From contig CM018043.1 of NCBI GenBank assembly GCA_008638375.1, forward strand, positions 41,548,066 to 41,612,065: a stretch of DNA of 64,000 nucleotides. Direction: 5' to 3'. Positions 31,945-43,527 of this stretch are shown here, in pieces; the first letter of the stretch is position 1; each line of letters begins with the position of its first letter. This DNA comes from Nyssa sinensis. Lineage: Eukaryota; Streptophyta; Magnoliopsida; Cornales; Nyssaceae. The notes beneath the pieces are model-generated. The model worked only from the letters and a program-made list of their open reading frames with translations, searched no databases and was not told the origin of the DNA. Both the position numbers and the translations under genes were made by a program.

Positions 31945-32820
31945 GTGAGTAAAATTAAGCGAGCAATGTTTTCAAATCAGTCGATGATTGTACTTCTGTA
32001 TAAAGAGGCATTTCTAAACACTAACGAACTTGACCTTGCTTCGCCTAGTTCTGTTGTTTCTCTTTTGCAAGAGTATGAGGATGTCTTTCCGGCGGAAACT
32101 CCACATGGGTTACCTCCAATCCGAGGGATTGAACATCAAATTGACTTTGTTCCCGGTGCAACAATTCCAAACCGACCAGCCTATAGGAGCAATCCCGAGG
32201 AGACAAAGGAGCTTCAAGGACAGGTAAGTGAGTTGTTGGAGAAAGGGCACGTAAGGGAGAGCATAAGCCCATGCGCCGTTCCGGTTTTACTTGTACCTAA
32301 GAAGGACGGGATGTGGAGAATGTGCGTTGACTGCTGGGTCATCAATGACATAACGGTAAAGTATCGTCATCCTATTCCTCGTTTAGATGATATGTTAGAT
32401 GAGCTGCATGGTTCTTTTGTATTTTCTAAGATTGATTTAAAGAGTGGTTATCATCAAATTAGAATAAAAGAATGAGATGAATGGAAAACTGCCTTTCAAA
32501 CAAAATATGGTTTGTATGAATGGTTAGTTATGCCTTTTGGATTGACTGATGCTCCGAGCACCTTTATGAGACTTATGAATCATGTTTTGTGTGCATTTAT
32601 AGGTAGATTTGTTGTTGTCTACTTTGATGATATACTCATTTATAGCAAAAATGTGGACGATCTTGTAGTACATTTGAAATCTGTTTTAGATGTGCTTAGG
32701 AAAGAAAAGTTGTTTGCTAATCTGAAGAAGTGTACTTTTTACACCAATAAGCTTGTGTTTCTGGGATTTGTTGTTAGTGCACAAGGTATACAGGTTGATG
32801 AAGAGAAGGTACGTGCAATC
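31945..32820 (+). pseudogene. CRM-d: reverse transcriptase
   Basis: Ty3-type RT. It starts with LQEYEDVFPAETPHGLPPIR and RGIEHQIDFVPG. It continues with [53 protein letters not shown] and the catalytic [12 protein letters not shown] at about 32620-32650. One in-frame TGA (32473-32475) interrupts GDEWKTAF-type sequence (GGA to TGA) and a TAA is at 32821-32823. Otherwise the domain is full length. It would copy element RNA from the tRNA-Met primer. Confidence 0.9.
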
Positions 32821-33400
32821 TAAGAGTGGCCAAGTCCCACAAGTGTAGGTAATGTTCGTAGTTTTCATGGACTCGCTAGTTTTTACCGGCTGATCGTGAA
32901 GGATTTTAGTAGCATAGCCGCACCACTTATCGAAGTGATGAAGAAGAACATTGGATTTAGATGGGGAGAAGAACAAGAGAAGGTGTTTCAATTAATCAAA
33001 GAGAAGCTGACCAACGCCCCCTTATCGTCTTTACCTAACTTTTCGAAAACGTTTGAGATTGAATGTGATGCTTCAGGTATTGGCATAGGCACAGTTCTTA
33101 TGCAAGAAGGACGACCAATTGCTTACTTCAGCGAGAAACTAAGCGGGGCAGCCTTAAACTACCTAACTTATGATAAGGAGTTGTATGCGTTGGTTCGAGC
33201 TTTATAGACGTGGCAACACTATCTATGGCCTAAGGAATTCATGATTCACACCGATCATGGGTCCTTGAAACACTTGAAAGGCCAACACAAGCTCAACAAA
33301 AGGCATGCGCATTGGGTGGAGTTCCTTGAGACGTTTCCATACGTCATCCGGTATAAGCAAGGTAAGGAGAATGTGGTCGCCGATGCACTTTCTCGCAGGT
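32821..33400 (+). pseudogene. CRM-d: RNase H
   Basis: Follows RT in the same polyprotein. It has [31 protein letters not shown] (catalytic Asp), [13 protein letters not shown] (Glu) and [20 protein letters not shown] (Asp). It ends in [17 protein letters not shown] at about 33205-33207 breaks ALxTWQHYLW. Catalytic residues are otherwise present. Confidence 0.88.
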
Positions 33401-34758
33401 ATGCATTACTCTCCACACTTGATGCAAAAATGCTTGGTTTTGAGCACATTAAAAATTTATACGCTGATGACTACGAATTTTGTGAGGAATGCCAGGCTTG
33501 GGAGAATATTGCTTGTGGTAAGTTCTTTAGGCTGGATGGATTCTTGTTTCGAGAGAATAAGTTATGCGTGCCTAATTGTTCCTTGAGGGAGTTGTTAGTG
33601 CAGGAATCTCATGGTGGGGGATTAATGGGACATTTTGGAGTTGCCAAGACTTTAGCTGTTTTGCAGGAACACTTCTATTGGCCTCACATGAAACGAGATG
33701 TTGAAAGAATTTGTAGTAGATGTGTCACATGTCGGCAAGCTAAATCCAGAGTGCAATCCAACGATTTGTATACTCCTTTACCAATTCCTAGTGATCCTTG
33801 GATTGATATTTCAATGGACTTTGTGTTAGGATTGCCTAGGACTAAACGTGGGAGAGATTCAATTTTTGTGGTTGTGGATAGATTTTCTAAGATGGCACAC
33901 TTTATTCCATGTCACAAAATGGATGATCCCTCGCATGTTGCTAATTTGTTCTTTAGAGAGATTGTGAGATTACATGGCATGCCTAGAACAATTGTTTTGG
34001 ATAGAGATGCTAAGTTCTTAATCTATTTTTGGAAGACTTTGTGGTGTAAGCTAGGTACTAAGCTATTGTTTTCTACTACTTGTCATCCACAAATTGATGG
34101 TCAAACTGAAGTAGTAAATAGGACTTTGTCTACTTTATTGAGGGCAATCATTAAAAAGAACATCAAAACATGGGAAGAATGTTTACCACATGTTGAGTTT
34201 GCTTATCACAAATCTGTTCATTTTGCTAATAAATTTTCACCATTTGAAATTGTGTATGGATTTAATTCTTTAACTCCTTTGGATCTATCTCCTCTACCTT
34301 TGACTGAGCATGTTAATTTAGATGGCAAAAAGAAAGCTGACTTTGTCAAGCAGATTCATGAGAAAGCAAGACTCAACATTGAGCGAAGAGCAGAGCAGTA
34401 TGCAAAACAAGCCAGCAAGGGGCGTCACAAGCTGATTTTTGAACCCGAAGATTGGGTTTGGCTGCATATGAGAAAAGAGAGATTTTGGGGACCAAGACGT
34501 TCCAAATTGCTTCCAAGAGGAGATGGTCCTTTCCAAGTCCTAGAGCGCATCAATGAAAACCCTTACAAGCTAGATTTACCTAGTGAGTACAATGTTAGTG
34601 CTACTTTTAATGTTACTGATTTGAGTCCTTTTGATGTAGGTAATGATATGAGGGCAAATCCTTCTCAAGAGGAGGGGAATGATGCAAATCATAGCACAAC
34701 TTCAAGGGAACTAGTTCATGTCCCAATTGGGCCAGTTACGAGAGCACGAGCAAGGTAG
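33401..34758 (+). pseudogene. CRM-d: integrase and C-terminal tail
   Basis: One long open frame (open from 33241). The HHCC zinc domain is at 33600-33750 ([27 protein letters not shown]). The DDE core has [31 protein letters not shown] and [11 protein letters not shown] (Glu intact), followed by [18 protein letters not shown]. The C-terminal domain has [29 protein letters not shown] and [13 protein letters not shown]. The frame crosses the polypurine tract and enters the 3' LTR at 34680, stopping at TAG 34756-34758. The 5' LTR copy suggests the ancestral frame ran on to about 34895. No classical chromodomain is recognised in the tail; a conserved GPVTRARAR segment stands in its place. Confidence 0.9.
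34667..34679 (+). other. Polypurine tract of CRM-d
   Basis: AAGAGGAGGGGAA directly before the 3' LTR; translated within pol. Confidence 0.82.
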
Positions 34759-35484
34759 TTTAAAGATGTACTCAACGGATTGATTCAAGAGGCATGGACT
34801 CAGGCAAATTCGTGGAGGCCCATTGAGCATGATCCACGTGAGCAACAAAGATTCATCAACATGATTCAAGTTCTAGAAGAATCTGGCCAAGGCTAAGCTT
34901 AAATTGGCATGTTTAAGAAAACTTCTTTGCAGTTCTAATTGTATGGCTTGCATGCCATTTACTTTCCTTTTATTTATTTTCTTTTTTTGGCTTTTAGGAT
35001 TCTTTCCTTCTCTATTTTACGCATGTGATCGGCCAATTAAGGGCTGATTGTCTTTTCCTTTTAGGCATGTCAAAGTTATTTCTTTACCAGATTTTAGCCT
35101 TAATTAGGATACCTATTTTAGGAATTTTCCTTGTAATGGCCAGCCTTTTAAATAGGCGTCTAATCAATGAAAAGAGGTAAATCATTATTCAGTAAATTGT
35201 GGGAGTATTTTCTCTGCAGTTCTTTGAAGAACTATCTGAACTTATCAAGATTTCCCGTGGCGTTCACCAACGACTTATCAAACGGATTTTTCACCACAGT
35301 TTGTGGCGTCTTCCTTATACTAAGGTCCTTGTTTCGCAATAAACAACGAGTTGAGGTCATATATACCAAGGTTCTTGTTTGTCGTAAACAACGGGTCGAG
35401 GTTTATCATTCAAATCTAATTGTGGAACGATCTTGGGTTCGTTTTTCATTGTCGGATCTCGTTATTTTGGCGGGGTTCGCATCT
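34680..35484 (+). repeat. CRM-d 3' LTR (805 bp)
   Basis: The same length as the 5' LTR. It begins TGATGCAAATC and ends TTCGCATCT, with the final A changed to T. Confidence 0.9.
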
Positions 35485-38400
35485 AACTGGCTCTGCACCA
35501 TCAGATTAATACCCTCAATAAGTTGATCTTTAGTTCTTGATTCATCATTGAAACACCACCGATTCCGCTCAAGCCAAATAGAATGCACTAGAGAAGAGAG
35601 CACCAACTTACTGATATAGCTTTGAGCCGACTTCCCTTTAAACGTTTAAGTGGCCCACTGAATTTTGTCTTGCCAGGGGCGAGGGGACCAACTCAGATTA
35701 CACTTAGCTGTAAAGTGAAGCTGTAAATCAAGAGACAAAGGACAACCAAAGAAGAGGTGAGCATGGTCTTCCAATGGCGACCCACAGAAAACACATTTCA
35801 CTTCAAGGTCTGATCTAAACTGTAAAACACGGTCTTGAGTAGAAAGCCTCTCCCGAATGGCTAACCAAAGGATGAAGTTGCATCTTTGGATAGCATGAGA
35901 GAACCGTACCAGCTTCCACCATGAAACTTGAGGCCAAGATACCTGAGTCGCATGCCAAGCTAAATTCGTAGAGAACACTCCAAAAGGGTGGTCCAACCAT
36001 AGTCAAACCAAAGTGAAGTATGCTGACCATTTCCCACCTTGTGCCGAATTAAAGATTTAAACCCTGCTCTCAGCTTCACCAGCTTCCTCCATACCCAAGA
36101 GCAACCTGTTGGACGGGTAGCCTTCCAAAGAAGTTTTTGTTTCAGAATGTTAGCGCAGACCCAAGCAACCCACAAAGAAGTGCAATAGGGCTCACTTAGC
36201 CGCTAGAGATGCTTAGAGACTGCAGCTTTGTTCCAATCCTCCAGCTTCTTAATCCCCAACCCACCTTCCTCTTTAGGTTAAGTGACATCATCCCAAGTAA
36301 CCTTGGCCTTAGAAGAATTCAGGTCTGGACGAGACCAAAGAAAGGACCTCATAATCTTCTCGATATCCCGGATAATCTTCTTTGGGAGCACAAAATGTGA
36401 AATCCAATAAACCTGCATGCTGAAGATGACTGACTTGATGAGCTGTAAATGACCTACAAAGGACAGATACTTGGAAGTCCAAGTTTTAACTTTGGACAAA
36501 ATCCAATCAACCAGCACCTTGCAATCAATTGCCTTCAACTTGGAAGACATCAGAGGCACTCCCAAGTAACGCATAGGTAACTTCCCTTCCTTAAAACCCA
36601 CTGCTTCCAGAATATCCTGTTTGCCTTGAGTGGAAACTCCAGAGAAGATGTTACTCTTAGCCTCATTCGGGTTTAACCTCGAGAATTTTGCAAACTCTTC
36701 AATGGTATCCTTCATGATTGTGGTAGAGTTGAGGTCGCCGTGGCAAAATAGCATAAGATCATCGGCAAAGCACAAGTGAGTGATTTTTGGCTGCTTACAT
36801 CTCCAATGGTACTTAAAATTTACCTCTTGATCAACTTTCTGTCTCAACATCACAGAGAAAACCTCCATAGCAAGAACAAAAAGGTAGGGAGAGAGGGGGT
36901 CCCTGTGGCGTAAGCCACGGGCACCTCTAAAATAACATTCAAGAGCACCATTAATGGAAATAGAGAAACTCATAATAGTAATACAAGCCTTGATCCACCG
37001 AACATAAGTGGCGGGAAACTTCATCAAATCAAGCACATCCAATAGAAATTCCCATTTAACTGAATCATTAGCCTTCCGAATGTCCACTTTCTTTGTGCAT
37101 CGCGGGGAGCCCCTCTCCTTGTGATAATTATGCATGAGTTCTTGGGCAAGAAAAAAATTATCATTGATGCTCCTTCCTGGCACAAAGGCAGATTGCACCT
37201 CATCAATCAAATCACCAAGGATAGGTTTGAGACGATTGGCAAGGGTCTTGGTAATGCATTTGTAGATGGTATTACAACACGAAATGGGACAGTAATCATT
37301 TAACTTGGAGGCGTTGGGAACCTTAGGAACAAAGGCAATGGCGGTAGCATTGAGCTCAGAAAGCAAAGAGCTTTCACGGAAGAACTCTTGGATGCCGCAA
37401 GGACATCTTCACCCATAATATCCTAAGTATCCCGAAAGAAATGCCCATTAAAACCATCCAGGCCTGTCGCTTTATTGGGGTGCAAGCCAAACAAAGTCTC
37501 CTTAATCTCATCTCTATCCACGGGCTTACTTAACTGCTGGGCTTGAGCATGAGAAATACCTTTGCTGATGAAATCAGTGAGTTGGCCTTTCCCAGGATAA
37601 GGATTTGAGGGGACCTTCCCTAAGAGATCATGATAGTAGTCCATAATGGCAGTGAAGACTTGCTATCTTCAATCCCGTTACCATCTTCATCCAGTAAACT
37701 TCTGATTTTGTTGCGGTTTCGTCGCTGAGTGATGCTCTTGAAAAAGAAACTCATGTTTTGATCCCCTTCATTAAGCCATTGAATCCTTGACTTCTGCTTA
37801 GCCAAGCTTTCCTCCCATTTGCTCAATTGAGAAAAGTGCTGTAAGGCGAGCTTTTCTTGGTTCTTCAAATCAATTTCAAGAGGGATAGAGTTCAAAGAAT
37901 GTTGAATTGCAAAAGATGCTATCCGGCTCCTCAATAGAGTTAGAAGAGATCCGCCCTCTAACTTGGTTTGAAAGCTTCAATTCTTTTTCATTGCTTTAAG
38001 CTTCCTACTCAAAATGAACATAGCAGATCCTTCAACATTCTAACTCCAAGCTTTGCAGACAGCTGGTTCAAAGGCTTCACATTCCAACTAGAAGTTAAAG
38101 AACTTAAACGGCCTCCCTTTACATTTAACATCAACTCTAGTCCTAACAATCATAGGACTATGATCTGACACACCAGAAGGCAAGAACTCCACCACTGAAT
38201 TACTATAATCCATCATCCACTTATCATTAGCCAAAACACGATCAAGCTTCCTTAAGATGGTATCGTTGCCATACTGACGATTGGTCCAAGTCAAATGGCA
38301 ACCAATGTACTTGAGGTCCTCCAATTCTACATCAATGAGGCAGTTATTACATTCCTCCATACAAGGAGGCCAGTTTGTACTACCACCAATCCTCTCATTG

Positions 38401-38847
38401 CTAAATTGAACAACATTCAAATCTCCCATGACAATCCAAGGCAAATCATTGTTGACGGCCGCTTACTGACGCAAACTACTCCATACATGTCTTCAATCCC
38501 TGACACTATTATGACCATAAATAACTGAAAGATAAAACCAAATCCCTTTCAACCCTAATTTGGGCAAGGCAATGGACTACTTGCTCTATAGAGTTAAGAA
38601 GAGTAATCTAAAGAACCTAATCATCCCACCCAATCCAAATTCTACGATTATCCACATCAGCATAATTATGGACAAAACTCCAATTATGACATAAAAAGCG
38701 AGATACCTTTTCGAAATTAGCATGCTTGACCTTTGTTTCCACCAACCCAAGACACGAGATAGCATGAGCTCGAATGAGATGCTTTATTTCTTGTTGCTTC
38801 AAGGGGAGATTCACTCCCCTAATGTTCCAGCAAGCTAAATTGATCAT
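35485..38847 (-). pseudogene. LINE-D: ORF2 (endonuclease, RT, zf-RVT)
   Basis: Minus-strand ORF2 starting at ATG 38845-38847 (MINLACWNIRGVNLP). Endonuclease motifs are GLVETKVKHANF, MGDLNVVQFSNERIGG, LEDLKYIGCHLTW, LDRVLANDKW and GVSDHSPMIV (38100-38440). The RT lies in 36278-37366 with SAFVPGRSINDNFFLAQEL, CFADDLMLFCHGD (catalytic, near 36750) and YLGVPLMSSKLKAIDC. Conserved DLKKAFDSV is changed to DIRKANDSV and GLRQGDP to GLRHRDP. The zf-RVT is at about 35700-35930 (CVFCGSPLEDHAHLFFGC). The tail is SIWLERNRWCF (near 35560), then the CRM-d insertion. Stops and frameshifts occur near 38617, 37934, 37640, 37380, 36280 and 36000. This lineage is more diverged than LINE-A/B/H/I/J. Confidence 0.88.
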
Positions 38848-41779
38848 TTAAATTGGGAGAATTTTGAATTATTCCTAGAGCCATGCCCTGATCCCTTTTG
38901 ATGCTTCTTCCCCTTATTGCTACGACTACCCTGGTTCCTCTTTTTAAGCAATTCTACGGAATCCACCAACTGCCTCCCGATATCTGATGAATCCGACATA
39001 GGAGTGGTATCTAGCCCTGAGATCTGAGTTCCTCCGCTTTGCTCATACATACCTCTATCAACTGGAGTAGTTAGAATTATTTTTTCCTCTGCCACATCCT
39101 CTTTACTCTGCGGGTTCCCAACCTTCCAAATATGGATACTTTCTACTCTAGCAGCCACATCACTCGGCATCTCCATGCGGTTTTCACATACCACCTCCTT
39201 TTTCCCTATTTCTTCTTGGTGAGTAGAACTAATGGAAGCTTCGCCATTTTCATACAACACTTGAAACTGATTCTGCAAATTCACACTTGGTTTTTGAGTA
39301 GAGATACTTGCCCGTGGGTGGGGATGATCACTGACTTTGGTTTCCTTTGGCTGAATACTAGGGTTCTCAGTCAAATTGGGATGAGAGTTCACCTCAACTT
39401 CCTTAGGTTGCATATCCTTACTTTTCCACACCTGCTTAGTAGGAAGATTGCATTGACTCTGGCCATGCCCAAATTTCTTGCATTTAGAACAGAACTTAGG
39501 AATCCATTGATATTCAACATAAATAGTAATGCTTGTGTCCTCATCCAACTAAAGCTCAAATTGTTCTAGGGGGTCTGTGCCAAGTTTAATTTCAATATAA
39601 ATACGTGCAAAGGTGATTCGACTAAGCTGCTCGGTTGTGGCATCTGTATAGAGGGGTTTTCCAATAGCACTTGCAACATAACTTAACCCCTTTGCTGTCC
39701 ATAATTCTAAGGGAATGCCATAGAACCAAGCCCATACGGGAATAGTCCTAGAGGCTTCTTTTGTAAGTTTCATTTTAGGCCGCCATTTTTGTAAAATTAT
39801 TGGGCGCCTAGAAAAGTGCCAAGGTCCCCCTTCGAGAACGGCTACCATTGAGATAGGATCCGAAAACTTGAAAAAGAAAAATTCTCTTCCGTTAGTTAAC
39901 ACCTCTTCTAAACCTTCTTTGCCCCACAGTCGAAAGGCCACATTGTTAACCCATTGGTAATTTAATTTTTGGTCCAGAAAATAGCCCACCAATGTTGTAG
40001 CCCACATTTTATTCCCTGCATTCAGGACCTCAGGAAGGGGTTGGACCACCACCTTGTCTTCTTTCACACATGGAGCCACATACTCAAGGGTAAAACCCTT
40101 ATGCTGAACATTGTTGTTGACCACTTAGCTCCATGATTTACCCATCGGATTTGCCACATTTTCAGCCCTAATATCCAAATTATTAGGCAACCCCTCCCCT
40201 CATTTGGGTCCAAAGAGGACAGGCCCTTGCTAGCACATTTTAGGTTTGAAATGGAACAATTTGTGGCTGTCAATAGGTCTTGGACAGCCCCCACGCCACC
40301 TCCTTGGTTGCCCCTATTGTCCAAAGGTCATTCCTCTGCCCCATCAGAAATGCAGCCCATAGCCGGACAAAAAGTGGCTGCACCAACAGCATTTGCAGCT
40401 TTTTGCATGCCTATAGTTGGTCCCCCCCTCTCTTCCATGGATCCACGAATTACCCAATGGGTGTTCCCCATTATTTGCCTGAATGGGCAGCCCCTTGCTA
40501 CTGCAAATGAGCTCTGAAAAAGCCTCTTTTTGGGCTGACACGCCACCTTGGACAGCTTACTCTTCCTTCCCTTGATTACTTACATTACCCACTAGTTGAA
40601 CTCTTTTAACCCCAAGCTTATTGCCACCCCTCACATCTGAATAGGACAGCTTTTTAGCGCTGCAAATTAGCTCTAAAAAAGCCTCTTTTTGGGCTGACAC
40701 GCCACCTTGGACAGCTTGCTCTTCATTCCCTTAGTTACTCACATTACCCACTAGTTGAACTCTTTTAACCCCAAGGGTATTGCCGCCCCTGACATCTGAA
40801 TAGGACTGCTTTTTAGTGCTTTAAATCAGTTCTGAAAGAGCCTCTTTTTGGGCTGACACGCCACCATGGATAGCTTGCACTTCATCCCCTTGGTTACTCT
40901 CATTACCCACTAGTTGGTCCCCAATTGCTTCCCTCGTGTTGCCACCCAAATCTGAGTTAGAGATAGCTATACCATCAGCTTTTTGATTGTCTTGGGAAGG
41001 CCCTCCAGCCCTTTCAAAAGTCCCTGAAGTATCCAATGGGTATTGGTTATTTGCACCATTTTTGGTCAGCCCCTTTGTGCCGCATTGAGCTGGGCGGGCA
41101 AGAGGGATAGAGCCCCTAATTTCTCCTTTTTATTGCTCTAGGGTAGGTCTCCCATTTACCCCTCTTTGCGGCAAAAAGCTGGGCAGATAGGGTGCTTGTT
41201 TGTTTGAATTCCACGTGCCACCCGAGCACTACTCCCTCCACCTCCACGTCCTCCATGGCTGCCATTGTTGAGGTTTCTTCTACCTCTCAGACTTGGAGAA
41301 GACGAAACACCATGGAAAGACTCCATTAAGAAAGACGGGTCTTCTGAAAAACCCCCAAATTCAGCCTTAAAATCTAAAGTGATTTGAGGAATAAACTCTC
41401 CTTCTTCCGCACGATCTGCCCATGACTGGGTTGAATACGTATCATGGATTAAATCATCCACTATTGCACGACCATGGACAATTGAGATGTTAGCATTCAA
41501 GATACTAGAAGAAACAGATTCAGCAAGTCCTTGAGCTTCCATAACCATCCCATCTTCACCATGAACTTTAGACAAATCATGATGACAAAGCACATTAGGA
41601 ACCCTTGCATTCGAGATAATAGGAGAAGAAAATGATTCGGCAGCCCCTTGAGCTACCATAGCCGCCCCATCCTTGCCATGAACTTTAGACACTAAAACAT
41701 TAGCTTGCAATGAATGAAAGCCATCCTTTGTAGCTTGAAAATCAATAATGCTTGCATTGAATGGCTGATTGGAAGCCAT
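38844..41779 (-). pseudogene. LINE-D: ORF1 (DUF4283 and CCHC)
   Basis: Start ATG 41777-41779 (MASNQPFNASIIDFQ). The N-terminus is disordered and Gly/Ser/Arg-rich (GRGGGGSSARVARG near 41240). Then come three 159-bp repeats (40510-40987). DUF4283 is in 39549-40124 (TLVGYFLDQKLNYQWVNNV, NGREFFFFKFSD, GGPWHFSRRPIILQKW, IPVWAWFYGIPLELW). The CCHC knuckle is CSKCKKFGHGQSQC near 39480. The C-terminus is long, charged and Gln/Ser-rich (KKRNQGSRSNKGKKHQKG). One stop near 39549 and frameshifts near 40060-40330 and 41100 break it. The stop TGA overlaps the ORF2 start (ATGA, 38844-38847). Probable RNA-binding partner of ORF2p. Confidence 0.85.
40510..40987 (-). repeat. 159-bp in-frame tandem repeats in LINE-D ORF1
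   Basis: Three units start at 40510, 40669 and 40828, a constant 159-bp (53-codon) period. Each carries AGCCTCTTTTTGGGCTGACA followed by CGCCACC. The third unit is more diverged. The sequence is unrelated to the LINE-A ORF1 repeats but lies in the same part of ORF1. Confidence 0.88.
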
Positions 41780-41880
41780 TAATGCATAACAAACAAGAAA
41801 AAACAAAAGGGATTAGACAAATTCTAGAGTGAGGAGCTCTCCCTTCTCTCTAGAATCCGTTTCCTGGTACATTTGATTCC
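41780..41880 (-). other. LINE-D: 5' UTR
   Basis: About 100 bp between the ORF1 ATG and the junction with CRM-e, so LINE-D appears close to full length (about 6.6 kb without CRM-d). No target duplication pairs this edge with the 3' edge at 23626. Confidence 0.6.
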
Positions 41881-42075
41881 ATGCTGAGTGGGTTACTGCC
41901 CATTAGAGGCATTGAACATCAAATTGATTTCGTACCTAGAGCCGTTATTCCAAATCGACCAAGCTATAGGAGTAATCCAGAGGAGGTAAAGGAGCTTCAA
42001 AGGCAAGTTGAAGATTTGATGAGCAAGGGGTCCGTGAGAGAGAGCATGAGCCCATGTGCTACCAGTGCTCAAGCA
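41881..42075 (+). pseudogene. CRM-e: short RT-start fragment
   Basis: The fragment reads LLPIRGIEHQIDFVPRAVIP, NRPSYRSNPEEVKELQRQ and VRESMSPCA, the N-terminal part of Ty3-type RT. It stops after about 65 codons, where unrelated sequence begins. It matches CRM-d 32100-32280 and, inverted, CRM-g 46210-46370. Confidence 0.85.
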
Positions 42076-42295
42076 CTCAAAAAACATCTTAATTTATTTT
42101 TCTTTTAAATAAAAAATAGGATCATCATTAGCAATGAAGATAAAAGAAACATTTCTTTGGATTTTTGGATTCATAAAGGTATGATGAAATGAACCTAACT
42201 ATGAATTGAAAGCAAAAATTCAACAAAACAAACCATAGATCTAGAATGGATGAAAAATTTTTAAACTCACCAGGACTATGGAAAGATGATCAACT
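42076..42295. other. AT-rich non-coding stretch
   Basis: No ORF. It lies 3' of the inverted copia RNase H and is probably copia 3' untranslated sequence. Confidence 0.4.
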
Positions 42296-42820
42296 CACTC
42301 AATGTTGCACACCCCAATAGATTTCCTAAGGTATTCAAACCTTAGATAATCTAAGAGTTTAGTAAAGAGGTCGGCGAGTAGGCATTCAGTAGGAACATAA
42401 AGTAAGGAAATGACATCATCCTTAACTAATTCTCTAATGTAGTGATGTCATTTATCAATGTGCTTTGTACTGCAATGTTGAACTGGATTCTAAGAGATAC
42501 TTATGGCACTAAAATTGTCACAATGAATCATCACGGTGCTTATATCTACCTCGTAATCCGTCAAAATTTGTTTCATCCATACTAATTGGGCACAACAACT
42601 CCCTGCCGCAATATACTCGACCTCAACGGTGGAGAGGGAAATTGAGTTTTACTTGTTATTATGCCATGAGACCAAGGAATTACCTAGATAGAAGCAACCA
42701 TCGGAAGTGCTCTTCCAGTCATCCACATTCCTGGCGCAATTGACATCGGAGTATGCCGCCAATGTGACATTTTTATCAAAAGGATACCAAATGCCATATC
42801 CTAGAGTTCCACTCACATAT
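42296..42820 (-). pseudogene. Copia RNase H (second copia element)
   Basis: On the minus strand: LGYGIWYPFDKNVTLAAYSD, WKSTSDGCFYLGNSLVSWHN, ISLSTVEVEYIAAGSCCAQ and LVWMKQILTDYEVD. It ends HCSTKHID, VISLLYVPTECLLADLFTK and RFEYLRKSIGVCN. It is a nearly complete Ty1/copia RNase H with a few stops. The catalytic AAYSD Asp and the VEVEY Glu are present. Its upstream pol is cut off at 42821 by the CRM-f LTR. Confidence 0.88.
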
Positions 42821-43524
42821 TGATGGGCACCATGGTGGACCGAGTCTTAAAGACCCTTTACAAGTTCTAGAAGGGCCAATCACAAGGTCGAGAGCTAAGA
42901 AGATCAAGGAAGCAATGCAAGGATTGGTGCAATCCACTTGGGCCGAGTTATCGAGCAAGACCCTAACATTCAAGATGGGCTTCAAAGAAGTTAAGAACTA
43001 GCTCTAAGCCAAGTGATACAAACTACAAAGGGGGCCTGCATAGCCTAGTGGTTTTGTGAAAACTTTTTATTTCGTTAAGTATAGGCGTGTGGGCCTATTT
43101 TATGTTTTTATGGTTGTAGGCGTTTGGGCCTATTTAACTCATTTAGAGGATTTCTTTTATTAGCTTTAGTCGGTAGTTTAGGATGTTTTGGGCCTGAAGA
43201 TGTTCAGCTGTGTCTTTTAATTGATGTAGGCCTTATTTGGCCCTAGGGTTACATGGAGGTTTTAAAAGGACTTGTAGCCGTAATTTGGAGGCTAGGAACG
43301 TGAATGAAGCTTTCTCCATAGACAATTTTTCAGTTTTCTCCTCTTGTTCTTGAGCGAACTACAAACTTATCAAAGGCATACCCTTTGTGGCGTTCTAATC
43401 AAATCTAGGTTCTTGAGACAAGTTTTCAACGAGTCAAGATCACCTTGACTTGATTCTTGGCTTTCTTGGGTAAGTTTTAATTTGATCGTGGGTTCAAGGA
43501 ATTTTGACCTTACGAGTTCACATA
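42821..43524 (+). repeat. CRM-f 5' LTR (subfamily 2, 704 bp)
   Basis: Begins TGATGGGCACC and ends GTTCACATA; one C of the usual CATCA is lost. The pol-tail coding region (GPITRSRAKKIKEAMQGLVQ-like) is at its start. Donor-like GGTAAGTTTT is at 43469-43478. Confidence 0.88.
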
Positions 43525-43527
43525 ATT

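Larger units (their letters stand above)
23889..35484 (+). mobile_element. CRM-d: nearly complete CRM-like Ty3/gypsy element
   Basis: It has two 805-bp LTRs, a primer site, gag, protease remnant, RT, RNase H, integrase and a polypurine tract. Flanks AACTT (23884-23888) and AACTG (35485-35489) are a probable 5-bp target duplication with one change. The element inserted into LINE-D and was later split by LTRx-B in gag; without it the length is about 6.7 kb. By eye the LTRs differ at roughly 8-10 percent of sites, so the insertion is not recent. Confidence 0.9.

Noticed and set aside
33241..34758. The 505-codon integrase frame considered as a domesticated gene
   Set aside because: It sits between intact LTRs with primer site and polypurine tract, and gag, protease and RT of the same element are broken. 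Nothing shows separate expression or selection.
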